Positions 8,178-17,392 of a stretch of 64,000 nt of DNA are shown here, piece after piece (within the stretch, counting starts at the first letter, position 1; each line of letters opens with the position of its first letter). The stretch covers positions 79,460 through 143,459 of the forward strand of contig JAWKON010000016.1 in assembly GCA_041391125.1 (NCBI GenBank), written 5' to 3'. This DNA is from JACKBC01 sp041391125 (GTDB lineage: Bacteria; Chloroflexota; Anaerolineae; Caldilineales; Caldilineaceae). The notes under the pieces were generated by a model. It was not told where the DNA came from, made no database searches, and saw nothing but the letters and a program-made list of their open reading frames with translations. The position numbers and the translations under genes are program-made.

Positions 8178-9689
8178 ATGTTTAAGAAAGTTTTGGTTGC
8201 CAATCGAGCTGAGATCGCCGTGCGCGTGTTGCGCGCCTGCGGTGAGCGCGGTATCTCCACGGTGGCGGTCTATTCCGAGGCGGACCGCTCGGCGCTGCAC
8301 GTGCGCTATGCCGACGAAGCCTATTGTATCGGCCCGGCGCCCAGCCGCGAGAGCTATCTGCGCATCGACAAAATTATTGACGTGGCGCGCAAAGCCAATG
8401 TGGACGCCATCCATCCGGGCTACGGTTTTCTCTCTGAAAATGCCGAATTTGCCGCCGCCTGCGCCGATGCCGGTATTACCTTTATTGGCCCCGGCGCCGA
8501 CGCCATTGAAAAGATGGGCGACAAAATCACGGCCCGCGAAACGGTCGCCAAGCGCAACGTGCCGCTGGTGCCCGGTTCGGCCAAGGGTCTGCGCAATGAA
8601 GAGTTGGCCGCCGTGGCCGAGCAGATCGGCTTCCCGCTTATGATCAAGGCCAGCGCGGGCGGCGGCGGCAAGGGGATGCGCGCGGTCCACAAGGCGGAGG
8701 ATTTCCAAAGCAACCTGGAAGCAGCGCGGCGTGAGGCGGCCGGCGCTTTTGGCAATGACGAAGTTTATCTGGAAAAGCTGATCACCAACGCGCGCCACAT
8801 CGAAATTCAGGTATTGGCCGATCGCCACGGCAACACCATTCATTTGGGCGAGCGCGAGTGCAGCATCCAGCGCCGCCACCAAAAGCTGATCGAAGAGGCG
8901 CCTAGCCCGGCCGTCAACGCTGAACTGCGCGAGGAGATGGGCAAAGTCGCCGTGGCGGCGGCGGAATCGGTCAACTATGTGAACGCCGGCACCATCGAGT
9001 TTTTGTACGACGCCAACGAGCACAAATATTATTTTCTGGAGATGAACACCCGCTTGCAGGTGGAGCACCCGGTGACTGAAATGGTGACCGGCGTGGATAT
9101 TGTCAAGGAACAGATCGCCATTGCCGACGGGCGGCGGCTGCGCTATCGCCAGCAGGACATTGCGGCCAAGGGCTGGTCTATTGAATGCCGCATTACGTCC
9201 GAAGACCCGCTCAACAACTTTATGCCCAGCACGGGGACGGTGACCTATCTCAAAGAGCCGACTGGCCCCGGCGTGCGCGTCGAGAGTGCGCTCTTTCGCG
9301 GCTTCGAATCGAGCCTTTACTATGACCCCATGGTGGCCAAACTGATCGTGCTGGGCGACAACCGCGCCGAGGCGATTTTGCGTATGCGGCGGGCGCTGAA
9401 CGAATATCGCATTGGCGGCATCAAAACGTCGATTCCGTTTCATCAGGAGATTATGGACAGCACTGAATTTATCTGGGGTACATTTGACACGAGCTTTGTG
9501 AGCAAGCGTACGGTGGGCAAACGCACCAACCACACGCCGGAGTTTGCGCGAGTGGCGGCGGTGGCGGCGGCGCTGATTGCCGAAGAAGAGGGCCGACAGG
9601 CGGTTCACATTGGCGGCAACCAGCAGGCTGAAAATGGCAGCATTTGGAAGCGGTCTGGCCGCATACGCGCGCAAGGAGGGGGCTGGTGA
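8178..9689 (+). CDS. accC: Biotin carboxylase subunit of acyl-CoA carboxylase
   Basis: This subunit uses ATP and bicarbonate to carboxylate biotin on the carrier protein. The N-terminal pre-ATP-grasp motif is KKVLVANRAEIAVRVLRA, followed by HPGYGFLSEN. The glycine-rich ATP loop KASAGGGGKGMR lies near residue 157, and EMNTRLQVEHPVTE (about 288-301) provides the metal and bicarbonate site. The core matches the usual 450 residues; about 50 extra residues form a charged C-terminal tail. The stop codon overlaps the start of the carrier gene (GTGA), so the two subunits are translationally coupled. A large open frame on the opposite strand is only a shadow. Confidence 0.96.
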   Translation: MFKKVLVANRAEIAVRVLRACGERGISTVAVYSEADRSALHVRYADEAYCIGPAPSRESYLRIDKIIDVARKANVDAIHPGYGFLSENAEFAAACADAGITFIGPGADAIEKMGDKITARETVAKRNVPLVPGSAKGLRNEELAAVAEQIGFPLMIKASAGGGGKGMRAVHKAEDFQSNLEAARREAAGAFGNDEVYLEKLITNARHIEIQVLADRHGNTIHLGERECSIQRRHQKLIEEAPSPAVNAELREEMGKVAVAAAESVNYVNAGTIEFLYDANEHKYYFLEMNTRLQVEHPVTEMVTGVDIVKEQIAIADGRRLRYRQQDIAAKGWSIECRITSEDPLNNFMPSTGTVTYLKEPTGPGVRVESALFRGFESSLYYDPMVAKLIVLGDNRAEAILRMRRALNEYRIGGIKTSIPFHQEIMDSTEFIWGTFDTSFVSKRTVGKRTNHTPEFARVAAVAAALIAEEEGRQAVHIGGNQQAENGSIWKRSGRIRAQGGGW

Positions 9690-10180
9690 AATATTACGCG
9701 ACGGTGGATGGGGTGGAATATGAAGTGTTGATTGAGCAGGATCGCGTGTTGGTGGATGGCGAGCCCATTGACGTTGACCTCAAACAGAGCGGCGTCAGCG
9801 AACTTTACAGCCTGCTCTTCAACGGCGCCAGCTTTGAAATTCTGATCGCAGCCCAGCGCTTTAATTATGATGTGACGGTGCGCGGCGAGCATTTCCAGGT
9901 GCAAGTGGAGGATGAGCGCACGCGCAAGCTGAACACCGGGCGCAAAGTGCCCAACGTGCCGCACGGCGAGCTATCGATCAACGCGCCGATTCCGGGGCTG
10001 GTGGTCAAAGTGCTGGTGGGACCGGGGGATGCCGTGCAAGAGGAACAGCCGGTGGCCATTTTGGAAGCCATGAAGATGGAAAACGAAATTCGCGCCCTGC
10101 GCTCCGGCACGGTCAAACAGGTGAACATCACCCCCGGCCAGCGCGTCGAGCAGAACGCACCGCTGGTGATTTTGGAATAG
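9686..10180 (+). CDS. Biotin carboxyl carrier protein of acyl-CoA carboxylase
   Basis: This 164-residue biotin carrier is started at GTG 9686 because AAGGAGGGG lies just upstream and the GTG overlaps the stop of the biotin carboxylase. The C-terminal 75 residues are a biotinyl domain: INAPIPGLVVKVLVGPGDAV, then EAMKMENE with the biotinylated Lys at about residue 130, and a final VILE. The N-terminal half (YYATVDGVEYEVLIEQ) resembles the BC-CT-interacting part of propionyl/acyl-CoA carboxylase alpha chains, here on a separate polypeptide. It should be a substrate of the biotin ligase at 1.8-2.7 kb. Confidence 0.93.
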   Translation: MKYYATVDGVEYEVLIEQDRVLVDGEPIDVDLKQSGVSELYSLLFNGASFEILIAAQRFNYDVTVRGEHFQVQVEDERTRKLNTGRKVPNVPHGELSINAPIPGLVVKVLVGPGDAVQEEQPVAILEAMKMENEIRALRSGTVKQVNITPGQRVEQNAPLVILE

Positions 10181-10182
10181 AA

Positions 10183-10239
10183 TGATCAACAGATTATACA
10201 GATTACGCAGATGATAAAATCTGTGTAATCTGTTGATCA
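10183..10239. repeat. Palindromic repeat, TGATCAACAGATTA...TAATCTGTTGATCA
   Basis: A compact 57-bp member of the family: the left arm TGATCAACAGATTATACAG pairs with the right arm CTGTGTAATCTGTTGATCA over a short centre. It starts 3 bp after the biotin carrier stop and could act as a stem-loop at the end of that transcript, although no T-run follows. Confidence 0.8.
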
Positions 10240-10264
10240 AAATTGTGCTCAATTGAAAATCAAT

Positions 10265-10900
10265 ATGATGAATGAACGCACCCATTGGGAAGAGCGCTAT
10301 GCGCAGGGCTTCCTGCCGTGGGACAGCGGCATTACGCCGCCCGAAATTGAGGCGTTTTGGCAGAGCGAGCGAATTTTGCCGCAACAGCTTGCCGCCACGC
10401 TGGGCGCGCGGCCCGTTGCCATTGACATGGGGTGTGGCACCGGCACCAATGTCGCTTTTCTGGCCCGCCAGGGCATGCACGCTATCGGCGTCGAGCTGGC
10501 CGGCAATGCGCTGGAAGTGGCGCGGACGCGCCTGCGCCAGCGATCGCCCGAATTATTGCTGCATGTGGATTTTATTCAAGCCAGCGTGATGGAGCTGCCG
10601 TTGGGCGCGGCCAATGCGCACTATATGATGGACGTGGGCTGTTTCCACAACATGCCGCTGGTCGGGCGCCCCCTGTACGCCCAGGGCGTTACCCGCAACC
10701 TGGCCCCCGGCGGTTATTACCAACTCTACGCCTTCGATTGGATGCCGGAACGCGCCAACGACCCCAATAAATCTCCGCGCGGCATGCGTGAAAATGAAGT
10801 CGCCGAACTCTTTGCTCCCCACCTCGAAGTCATCGAAATTCTGCGCGCCAATCCCAACCCCAAGCCGTGCCGCTGGTATCTGCTGCGCAAAAAAACGTGA
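10265..10900 (+). CDS. Class I SAM-dependent methyltransferase (TPMT/TehB-like)
   Basis: The start region ERTHWEERYAQGFLPWDSG and the SAM-binding motif I IDMGCGTGTNVAFLA followed by GVELAGNALEVARTRL are typical of small class I methyltransferases of the thiopurine/TehB type. The acidic motif II and post-motif segments (MMDVGCFHNMPL, ARNLAPGGYYQLYAF-like) follow in order. I use the ATG at 10265; a TTG 12 bases upstream is also in frame and neither has a clear ribosome-binding site. The substrate cannot be told from sequence. It has no DNA-methyltransferase motif (NPPY/DPPY), so it is not the partner of the nearby endonuclease remnant. Confidence 0.82.
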   Translation: MMNERTHWEERYAQGFLPWDSGITPPEIEAFWQSERILPQQLAATLGARPVAIDMGCGTGTNVAFLARQGMHAIGVELAGNALEVARTRLRQRSPELLLHVDFIQASVMELPLGAANAHYMMDVGCFHNMPLVGRPLYAQGVTRNLAPGGYYQLYAFDWMPERANDPNKSPRGMRENEVAELFAPHLEVIEILRANPNPKPCRWYLLRKKT

Positions 10901-10904
10901 TGAT

Positions 10905-11047
10905 ATTTACGAATTACGATGTACGATTTACGAAGTCACCTCGTTGACAAATTGTCGCGTAAATCGTAACTCTACCCGACGATATTCGATATACGGAACT
11001 ATTTTGTTAACGAGACAATTCGTAAATCGTAAATCAAAAATCGTAAA
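10905..11047. repeat. Dispersed TTACGATTTACGA repeat block
   Basis: Alternating TTACGATTTACGA and its complement TCGTAAATCGTAA around TCGTTGACAAATTGTCG- and TTGTTAACGAGACAA-like inner parts. A second block of the same type lies at 15106-15238. It falls between convergent genes. Confidence 0.65.
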
Positions 11048-11049
11048 TA

Positions 11050-11835
11050 TCACGCCATTGCTTCTGCCACCAACCGCCCCTCCCAATCCCGATGCGGCGT
11101 CAAGCCCAGGATGTGGGCAATGGTGGGCGCGGTGTCGAGCAGGCTGACGGCGGATTGGATGGTATGATTTTGGCGGATGCCCGGCCCGGCGATCAGCCAC
11201 GGGATGAGCATATCTTCCGGCATGTCGGTGCCGTGGGTGCGCTCATGCCCGCCATGATCGGCCTGGATGATGACGGTGGTGTCCCCGGGCAGGCCATCCA
11301 GCAGCAGCGCCAATGCCTGATCCACGCGCGTCAACTGCTCCAAATAGCCATCCGACATCCAGCCGTGGCGGTGACCGGCCACATCGACCGTGCCAAAATA
11401 GACAAAGGCAAAATCGAGCGCGTGCGTTTTAATGGCCGGCACAGCCTGGCGCGCCATTTCGTGGTCACCCAGCGGGTCGCTATAGCAGTTATCCAAGTAG
11501 AAATTAAAATAAAGGCTTTCCGGTCGGTTCAGATTGCGCAGCGGCTCCCAATTGTGGATAAAGCCGCAGCGCAGACCGGCCTCTTTGGCAATGTCCACCA
11601 GGCCGGGCAGCGGGCGCGCCATGGGCTGCCAGTCGTTAGTCACAATGCCGTGGCGGCTGGGCGGCACGCTGTGGAAAATAGACGTGTGGCAGGGCAGCGT
11701 CACCGAGGGCATCACCGAACTGGCCTGCATGGTATAGGCCCCGCGCCGGCAAAAAGCGTCCAGCGTGGGCGCAATGGTCGGCGTGAGAGCGTCTGGCCGG
11801 ACGCCATCCAGCATGACAAAAACAACATTGGGCAT
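11050..11835 (-). CDS. Type I phosphodiesterase / nucleotide pyrophosphatase family protein
   Basis: The protein begins NVVFVMLDGVRPDAL, with the metal-binding Asp and the following MPSVTLPCHTSIF containing the nucleophile Thr, as in the alkaline phosphatase superfamily. DVAGHRHGW and QADHGGHERTHG supply the second set of metal-binding Asp/His residues. It therefore likely hydrolyses phosphodiester or phosphate-ester bonds with two zinc-type ions. No signal peptide is visible, so a cytoplasmic location is likely. It stands alone and reads divergently from the glycosyltransferase. Substrate unknown. Length (261 residues) is on the short side for the family. Confidence 0.87.
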   Translation of the reverse strand: MPNVVFVMLDGVRPDALTPTIAPTLDAFCRRGAYTMQASSVMPSVTLPCHTSIFHSVPPSRHGIVTNDWQPMARPLPGLVDIAKEAGLRCGFIHNWEPLRNLNRPESLYFNFYLDNCYSDPLGDHEMARQAVPAIKTHALDFAFVYFGTVDVAGHRHGWMSDGYLEQLTRVDQALALLLDGLPGDTTVIIQADHGGHERTHGTDMPEDMLIPWLIAGPGIRQNHTIQSAVSLLDTAPTIAHILGLTPHRDWEGRLVAEAMA

Positions 11836-11893
11836 GAGCTTCTCCTTGATTTAGACCGCATCGGTCCTGGGTTGAAAAATGATGATATGCATG

Positions 11894-11982
11894 GTCAGTC
11901 GAGCGCAACGGCAGGAAATAGGACCGGATTCACCAATCGAGACCGATGCCAATATCGCCAACACCGTTGCGGTGTACTGATC
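11894..11982 (-). repeat. 89-bp-unit dispersed repeat, single copy
   Basis: Read on the minus strand it gives ATCAGTACACCGCAACGGTG, then TTGGCGAT, GCATCGGTCTCGATTGGTGA and a GCCGTT-containing end, closely matching the tandem units at 41.7 kb. It lies in the 322-bp space between divergently read genes (phosphodiesterase and glycosyltransferase). The rest of that space holds a possible minus-10 TACAAT at 12075. Confidence 0.8.
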
Positions 11983-12157
11983 GTAATGAATCGGGGCAAA
12001 CCCGTCAACAATCGGCTATGGCAAGCATTCTAATGGAAAACTCATACAAACCTCATCAATTTGGGAATAGCCATTACAATATATGTGGGGAAATATTGCC
12101 ACAATATATGCGCATTTGCGGTTTGCGCCCAAAACTTACTCAGTTCACCCCAAAACT

Positions 12158-13638
12158 ATGCGCCGATTCCTTCCCCCTCTCCAAAACTCAGCGTGGCTTG
12201 CCCTGTGCCTTTTTTTCGCCGCCATTGCGTTTTATAGTCCCATTCTACTTCAACAGGATCTGGATTACGAAGAAGGCATCAATTTGATGAAAGCGCTGTT
12301 GTTTCAGCGCGGTTATGCCCTTTACACCGAAATTTGGAGCGACCAGCCGCCGCTGTTGACGGCCATGCTGGCCGGCTGGTTTGCCATTGTGGGCGACTCG
12401 GTCTTTGCCGGACGTGTGCTCATTTTGGCATTTGCAGCCGGGCTGATTTTGGCGCTGCACAACGCTGCCCGTCACTACACCAGCAGCCTGGCCGCGCTGG
12501 GGGCTGTGTTGTTGCTGCTCTTCAGCCAAGAGTTTATCCGCCTGAGTTCGTCGGTGATGATTGGCCTGCCCGCGCTTGCTCTGGCCATGGCCGCGCTATG
12601 GCTGCTGTTGCGCTACCGACAGACAGACAGCGGGATCTGGTTGGCCTTGTCGGCGGTTGCGATGGCGTGCGCCGCCCAGATCAAGCTGTGGGCGATTGTG
12701 GCGGCGCCGGCCGCATTGCTCTATTTGTTGATCACAGATGCGGCGCATCCCAATAAAGCGCGCATTACCGGCCGCAGGCTGTTGGAGACAGCCGGCTGGT
12801 TTGTGGTGACCAGCATTGGCTATCTTGTGATTGGTTTTATCTTTGGCGCGTTGCGGATGGACCAACTCATTGCGCCCCACTTTGATCCCAACACGCGCGA
12901 CGCATTTTTGTATACCGATAATTTGCTCTATCTGCAACAGGCGGCGCAGCGTCATGCGCCCTCACTGCTGCTAGCGCTGATTGGCATCATTGGGGCGGTG
13001 CGCTGGCGCAAAGTTGAGATAATTTTGCCGCTGGTCTGGTTTGCGGCAGCCGTGGGCGCGCTGATGGTGCAGCGCCCGCTGTGGCACCATCACATTACGC
13101 TCTTCTCCATTCCCCTCTGCTGGCTCAGCGCGTATGGCATTCAAGCCGGCGTGCAGACCGTGCAGACAATGGCGCAAAAGCAGCGCAATAGCCGCGGCGC
13201 AATTTTCGCGCATATGGCGTGGGCGTCATCGCCACAGGGTTTCTGATTGCAATTCTGTATTATCCCGCACCCATATTGGCGCTGATCCGGCAGGAAACGC
13301 GCAGCAATCTGCCCACCTATCGGGCGCAAGTGGTGGCTCATCTGCGCCAGGATGTGCAAAACCAGCCCGGCGTCATCTTCACCGACCGGCCCTATTATGC
13401 GTTTCAAGCACACGCCCTCACGCCGCCCGAAACCGCCGTGATCAGCCGCAAGCGCTTGCAGTCTGGCGGCATAACTGATGAAATGTTGGTCCAAGTGCTG
13501 GCGCAATATGAGCCGCGCTACATTATCCTGGAGCGCTTCACCCCCATTTACGGAGATAATTTTCTGCACATGGTCCACGATCGCTACACGCTCGGCTTTG
13601 AAATGGACTCATCGCAATATTACATGTTGAATCATTAA
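12158..13638 (+). CDS. GT39/ArnT-like membrane glycosyltransferase (one frameshift)
   Basis: A polytopic protein of about 490 residues. The N-terminal transmembrane helix is followed by LQQDLDYEEGINLMKALLF, an acidic DxDxxE-type loop like that of dolichyl-phosphate-mannose mannosyltransferases (PMT_2/GT39), then about ten hydrophobic segments and a soluble C-terminal domain ending SSQYYMLNH. It likely transfers a sugar from a polyprenyl-phosphate donor on the outer face of the membrane. I start at ATG 12158; an upstream frame extension to 12083 looks non-coding. The first frame stops at 13246, and the continuation (VGVIATGFLIAILYYPAPIL) is in another frame from about 13215, so one base is missing or extra there. 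Confidence 0.78.
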
Positions 13639-13730
13639 CAAACCGGTAACACATTCACAATCAGTTGTAAATAGAGACGTGGTATGATCAGAACGACGTA
13701 AAGTCAAAAGCCTGAGAAACTCTAGAACAG

Positions 13731-13777
13731 CAGAGAGGGCGGCGCTACATGTGAAGATTGTAGCACCGCCCTCTCTG
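13731..13777. terminator. Strong stem-loop between plus-strand genes
   Basis: CAGAGAGGGCGGCGCTAC (13731-13748) pairs with GTAGCACCGCCCTCTCTG (13760-13777) across an 11-nt loop with a single mismatch; TGTGTTT follows. It probably ends the glycosyltransferase transcript before the acyl-CoA dehydrogenase. Confidence 0.75.
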
Positions 13778-13906
13778 TGTTTCCACATAGTGTGTGATAG
13801 AATATTGGGATTGAATCGGGGCTCATGCGGTTGAGCGTATCTTCCCGTCAATCACATTTGACCCCCGGAAACAGGCATGAACGGCAACAATCCAAAGGAG
13901 CCACAA

Positions 13907-15100
13907 ATGAGACCGGTATTTCGGTGGGATGATCCATTTCTGCTCAATGAGCAGTTGAACGACGAAGAGCGCATGGTGCGCGACGCCGCCCGCACCTATT
14001 GCCAGGAGCAGCTCATGCCGCGCGTGCTGGAGGCCAACCGGCACGAAACCTTTGACCGCGCCATCTTTAATGAGATGGGCGAGTTGGGGCTGCTGGGCGC
14101 CACGCTGCCCGAACAGTATGGCTGCGCCGAACTCAATTATGTCTGTTACGGGCTGATCGCGCGCGAAGTGGAGCGGGTGGACAGCGGCTATCGCAGCGCT
14201 ATGAGCGTGCAGTCGTCGCTGGTCATGCATCCGATTTACACCTATGGCGCCGAAACCCAGCGCCAAAAATATCTGCCCAAACTGGCGCGCGGAGAATTGA
14301 TCGGCTGCTTTGGCCTCACCGAGCCCAACCACGGCAGCGACCCCGGCAGCATGGAGAGCCGGGCCAAAAAGGTGGACGGCGGCTGGATTCTGCACGGCAA
14401 CAAAATGTGGATCACCAATTCGCCCATTGCCGACGTTTTCATCGTGTGGGCCAAAGCGCAGGGCGGCGACGCCGATGGCGAGATTCACGGCTTTATTTTG
14501 GAAAAGGGCATGAAAGGGCTGAGCGCACCCAAAACCGAAGGCAAATTTAGCCTGCGCGCCAGCATTACCGGCGAAATCGTCATGGATGAAGTCTTTGTGC
14601 CGGATGAAAACCTGCTGCCCGCGGTGACGGGTCTCAAAGGACCGTTTGGCTGTTTGAACAAAGCGCGCTACGGCATCTCTTGGGGCGCATTGGGGGCGGC
14701 TGAATTCTGCTGGCACGCCGCCCGCCAATACACGCTGGACCGGCATCAGTTTGGCCGTCCCTTGGCCGCCAACCAGCTCATTCAGCTCAAGCTGGCCAAC
14801 ATGCAAACCGAAATCGCCATCGGGCTGCAAGCGGTGCTGCGCGTGGGCCGCCTGATGGATGATGACAAAGTGACGCCCGAAATGATCTCGCTGGTCAAGC
14901 GCAACTCGTGCGGCAAAGCGCTGGACATTGCCCGCATGGCCCGCGACATGCACGGCGGCAACGGCATCTCCGACGAATTCCACGTCATCCGCCACGTCAT
15001 GAATCTGGAAGCCGTCAACACCTACGAAGGCACGCACGACATTCACGCCCTCATCCTGGGCCGCGCGCAGACGGGCATCCAGGCCTTTATGGCGGAATGA
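13907..15100 (+). CDS. Acyl-CoA dehydrogenase, glutaryl-CoA dehydrogenase type
   Basis: A flavoprotein oxidising acyl-CoA to enoyl-CoA. DSGYRSAMSVQSSLVMHPI, ELIGCFGLTEPNHGSDPGSM and NTYEGTHDIHALILGRA closely follow the glutaryl-CoA dehydrogenase subgroup; the Glu in YEGTHD is the catalytic base position. I start at ATG 13907 because AAAGGAG lies six bases upstream; an ATG at 13877 is in frame but lacks such a site. The length of 397 residues is normal. It suggests glutarate, lysine or aromatic degradation, feeding CoA esters that the local carboxylase and 2-oxoacid dehydrogenase systems could handle, but that link is inference. Confidence 0.9.
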   Translation: MRPVFRWDDPFLLNEQLNDEERMVRDAARTYCQEQLMPRVLEANRHETFDRAIFNEMGELGLLGATLPEQYGCAELNYVCYGLIAREVERVDSGYRSAMSVQSSLVMHPIYTYGAETQRQKYLPKLARGELIGCFGLTEPNHGSDPGSMESRAKKVDGGWILHGNKMWITNSPIADVFIVWAKAQGGDADGEIHGFILEKGMKGLSAPKTEGKFSLRASITGEIVMDEVFVPDENLLPAVTGLKGPFGCLNKARYGISWGALGAAEFCWHAARQYTLDRHQFGRPLAANQLIQLKLANMQTEIAIGLQAVLRVGRLMDDDKVTPEMISLVKRNSCGKALDIARMARDMHGGNGISDEFHVIRHVMNLEAVNTYEGTHDIHALILGRAQTGIQAFMAE

Positions 15101-15105
15101 TGGGA

Positions 15106-15238
15106 TTTACGATTTCAGATTTACGAGGTGGTCTCGTTAGCGGAGTAGCTTCGTAAATCGTAGTTGTCGGCGTTTAGATGTACGATTTACGCGATAATTT
15201 TGTCGACAAGGCGACTTCGTAAATCGTACATCGTAATT
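15106..15238. repeat. Dispersed TTACGATTTACGA repeat block
   Basis: Same family as 10905-11047: GATTTACGAGGTGGTCTCG, TTCGTAAATCGTA, TGTACGATTTACGCG and TTCGTAAATCGTACATCGTAA, with inner GTCGACAAGGCGAC. It separates the acyl-CoA dehydrogenase from the MFS gene. Confidence 0.65.
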
Positions 15239-15272
15239 CCCAAACACCTTCACACTCCGAGACCTCTCCACC

Positions 15273-16676
15273 ATGGCCAATACGCTTCGTAAAACGCTGG
15301 CTCTCCCCCAAATTGACTTTCAGTCGCCGCAGACGCGCATCCTGATTGGGCTGATTGCGCCGTCGGTGATGACCGGCATGGCGCACCACATGTTTGGCGT
15401 GACGCTGCCTTCCATCCGCGAGGATTTTGGGCTGGATGCCGACATGGTGGCCTGGGTCAGCATGATTTATACGCTGCCTTTTATTGCCTTTATGCCGCTC
15501 TATGGCAAGCTGGGCGATGATCTGGGCAAGCAGCGGCTGCTGGTGTGGGGGACGCTTATTTTCTTTGTGGGTGCGGTGATGACCATGGCGGCGCCCAATC
15601 TGTGGTGGCTCATGCTGGGCCGCGCCATTCAAGGATTGGGCAGCGCCGGCTTTGTGCCGCTCTCCATTGCCATCATTGCCCAGCGCTTTGCTGCCTCCGA
15701 GCGCGGGCGCGTTATGGGGGCGTGGAATTCGGCGGTGCCGCTGACCGGGCTGATTGTGCCCTACATTGGCGGGGTGCTGGTGGATGCGTGGGATTGGCGC
15801 GCGATCTATCCGCTGATTTTGGCGGCGGCGCTGATTTCGCTGGTGATGATCCAGCGCAACGTGCCGGGGCAGGCGCGCACGGTCAATTGGCGCTATTTAA
15901 TGCAGTTTGATTGGTGGGGCGTTTTTCTGCTGGGGGCAGCCCTCTCCACTTTGCTCTTTTATACATCCAGCCGACCCATTACGGGCGTAGAATCCTTGCT
16001 GGATTGGCGGCTGCTGGCCCTTTGTGTGGCGCTGTTCGGCGCTCTCATCTGGTGGGAGAGACGCAGTCGTGCGCCCTACTTTAATCTGCGCATCTTTTCC
16101 AATGCGGTCTTCACCATTGCGTCGTTCACCGCCGGGCTGCGCATGTTTTTGATGAGCAGCATCAGCTTTCTCATCCCGCTTTACATGGACGAGGTCCACC
16201 AGAGCAGCGCGTCCTTAATCGGCGTGGCGCTGGCCTTGCAGGCCGGCTCGCTCTTTCTGGTGTCGCGCTATGGCGGTGAGCTGGCCGACCGCTGGGGCAG
16301 CCGCCGCCCGGTGGTGCTGAGCATGGGCGGGCTAATTTTTGTGACCGGCGCGCTGGCGCTCTTGCCCGCCGGCGCCCCGATTTGGCTGATCATGGTGCTG
16401 GTGACGCTGCACGGTTTTGTGATTGGCATTTCGCTGGCGCCGCTGCACCGTTCCGCCATGCACGGCGTGGCCGATGAAGAATCGGGCAGCGCGGCCGGCG
16501 TCTACAGCATGATCCGCTTTGCCGGCACTATTTTAGGCACGGCTATGGCGGGGGTCCTACTGCAACGCGGCTTGACTTCGCTGCACTCGGCCATCGGCGC
16601 CTACCAGATGGTCTTCTGGTTTTTCACCGCCGTGGCCCTGGCCGCCACGCTGCTCAGTTGGCGGCTGCGCGATTAA
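15273..16676 (+). CDS. MFS transporter, DHA2 (drug:H+ antiporter) type
   Basis: The 467-residue protein has about 14 hydrophobic segments. The MFS motif A-like loop is GKLGDDLGKQRLLVWG, then RAIQGLGSAGFVPL and the antiporter motif C-like WNSAVPLTGLIVPYIGGVLVD. The second-half loop ELADRWGSRRPVVLSM repeats motif A. These features match the DHA2 drug/proton antiporters, so it probably exports an organic compound using the proton gradient. The substrate is unknown; no regulator is adjacent. Confidence 0.85.
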   Translation: MANTLRKTLALPQIDFQSPQTRILIGLIAPSVMTGMAHHMFGVTLPSIREDFGLDADMVAWVSMIYTLPFIAFMPLYGKLGDDLGKQRLLVWGTLIFFVGAVMTMAAPNLWWLMLGRAIQGLGSAGFVPLSIAIIAQRFAASERGRVMGAWNSAVPLTGLIVPYIGGVLVDAWDWRAIYPLILAAALISLVMIQRNVPGQARTVNWRYLMQFDWWGVFLLGAALSTLLFYTSSRPITGVESLLDWRLLALCVALFGALIWWERRSRAPYFNLRIFSNAVFTIASFTAGLRMFLMSSISFLIPLYMDEVHQSSASLIGVALALQAGSLFLVSRYGGELADRWGSRRPVVLSMGGLIFVTGALALLPAGAPIWLIMVLVTLHGFVIGISLAPLHRSAMHGVADEESGSAAGVYSMIRFAGTILGTAMAGVLLQRGLTSLHSAIGAYQMVFWFFTAVALAATLLSWRLRD

Positions 16677-16679
16677 AAT

Positions 16680-16789
16680 GTAGGGCGATTTGGAAACTCG
16701 CCCGCACTTTGGCAACGCGCGATCTCCACCCGGCGAATAAACACCATTCGCCGACCAGATTGGACGGGCGACTTGGAAAATCGCCCTAC
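16680..16789. repeat. Inverted repeat GTAGGGCGATT...AATCGCCCTAC
   Basis: GTAGGGCGATTTGGAAACTCG at 16680 and CGACTTGGAAAATCGCCCTAC ending at 16789 form the arms, about 65 bp apart. It lies between the MFS gene and the deazaflavin oxidoreductase gene. Confidence 0.6.
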
Positions 16790-16809
16790 AACAAGAAAGG
16801 CTGCACCGG

Positions 16810-17271
16810 ATGGCCAAACGCAACTGGTCGCTCACCATTGCCAACCCGCTCATGAAGTTCATATTGCGCTCGCCGCTGCACAAAATGGCCAGCAGCCAGA
16901 TCATGCTGATCACGGTGACCGGGCGCAAGAGCGGCAAAAAGTACACCACGCCGGTCAACTTTGTGGAATTGGATGATTTTGAGGAAGACGGTTTGCTGTC
17001 TGTGGTGAGCCACCAGCACCGTACGTGGTGGCGCAATCTGCGCGGGGGCGCGCCGGTGACGATTGTCTTGCGCGGCCAACAGCGTGAAGCCCATGCTGAG
17101 GTTATTGAGGATCCCGCCGAAGTGGCCGAATTGCTGTATGGGCATTTGCTGGAAGTACCCCAGTTTGCCGTGCCGCTGGGCGTCGGGCTGGATGACGCGG
17201 GCGTCCCCATCCGCGCCGATGCCGACACCGCCGCCATCGGCAAAGTCATGGTAGAAGTTTGGCAGGAATGA
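16810..17271 (+). CDS. Nitroreductase/deazaflavin (F420)-dependent oxidoreductase (DUF385-like)
   Basis: The 153-residue single-domain protein carries ITVTGRKSGKKYTTPVNFVE, the diagnostic strand of the Ddn/DUF385 split-barrel family that binds the deazaflavin F420. It also has HQHRTWWRNLRGGAPV, the basic cofactor-contacting segment. Such enzymes reduce quinones or nitro compounds with F420H2. A luciferase-like oxidoreductase that is also usually F420-dependent follows 120 bp downstream, so the two point to F420 use by this organism. Natural substrate unknown. Confidence 0.85.
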   Translation: MAKRNWSLTIANPLMKFILRSPLHKMASSQIMLITVTGRKSGKKYTTPVNFVELDDFEEDGLLSVVSHQHRTWWRNLRGGAPVTIVLRGQQREAHAEVIEDPAEVAELLYGHLLEVPQFAVPLGVGLDDAGVPIRADADTAAIGKVMVEVWQE

Positions 17272-17280
17272 AGGGGGCTG

Positions 17281-17375
17281 GAGATTGGGGATCAAGGATT
17301 AGGGAATGGGAATCGCCTTGACGCCTACTCCCTACTCCCTACTCCCTACTCCCTAATCCCTACTCCCCAATCCCA
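17281..17375. repeat. Low-complexity repeat GGGGATTAGGG...CTACTCCCTACTCCC
   Basis: A G-rich left part (GATTGGGGATCAAGGATTAGG) and a C-rich right part with four tandem CTACTCC-type units form an imperfect hairpin. A related unit lies inside another repeat at 37426-37490, and a coding version occurs at about 62800. Confidence 0.7.
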
Positions 17376-17392
17376 CAACAAAGGAGGAAACG

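Noticed and set aside
8163..9674. A 503-codon open frame opposite the biotin carboxylase
   Set aside because: It is the mirror of a conserved enzyme gene with strong codon bias; its His/Arg-rich product resembles no family.
10265..10900. Methyltransferase partner for the BglII-family endonuclease
   Set aside because: It has small-molecule class I motifs and lacks DNA-methyltransferase catalytic motifs.
13823..15046. A 407-codon open frame opposite the acyl-CoA dehydrogenase
   Set aside because: Same reason: antisense shadow of a conserved gene.
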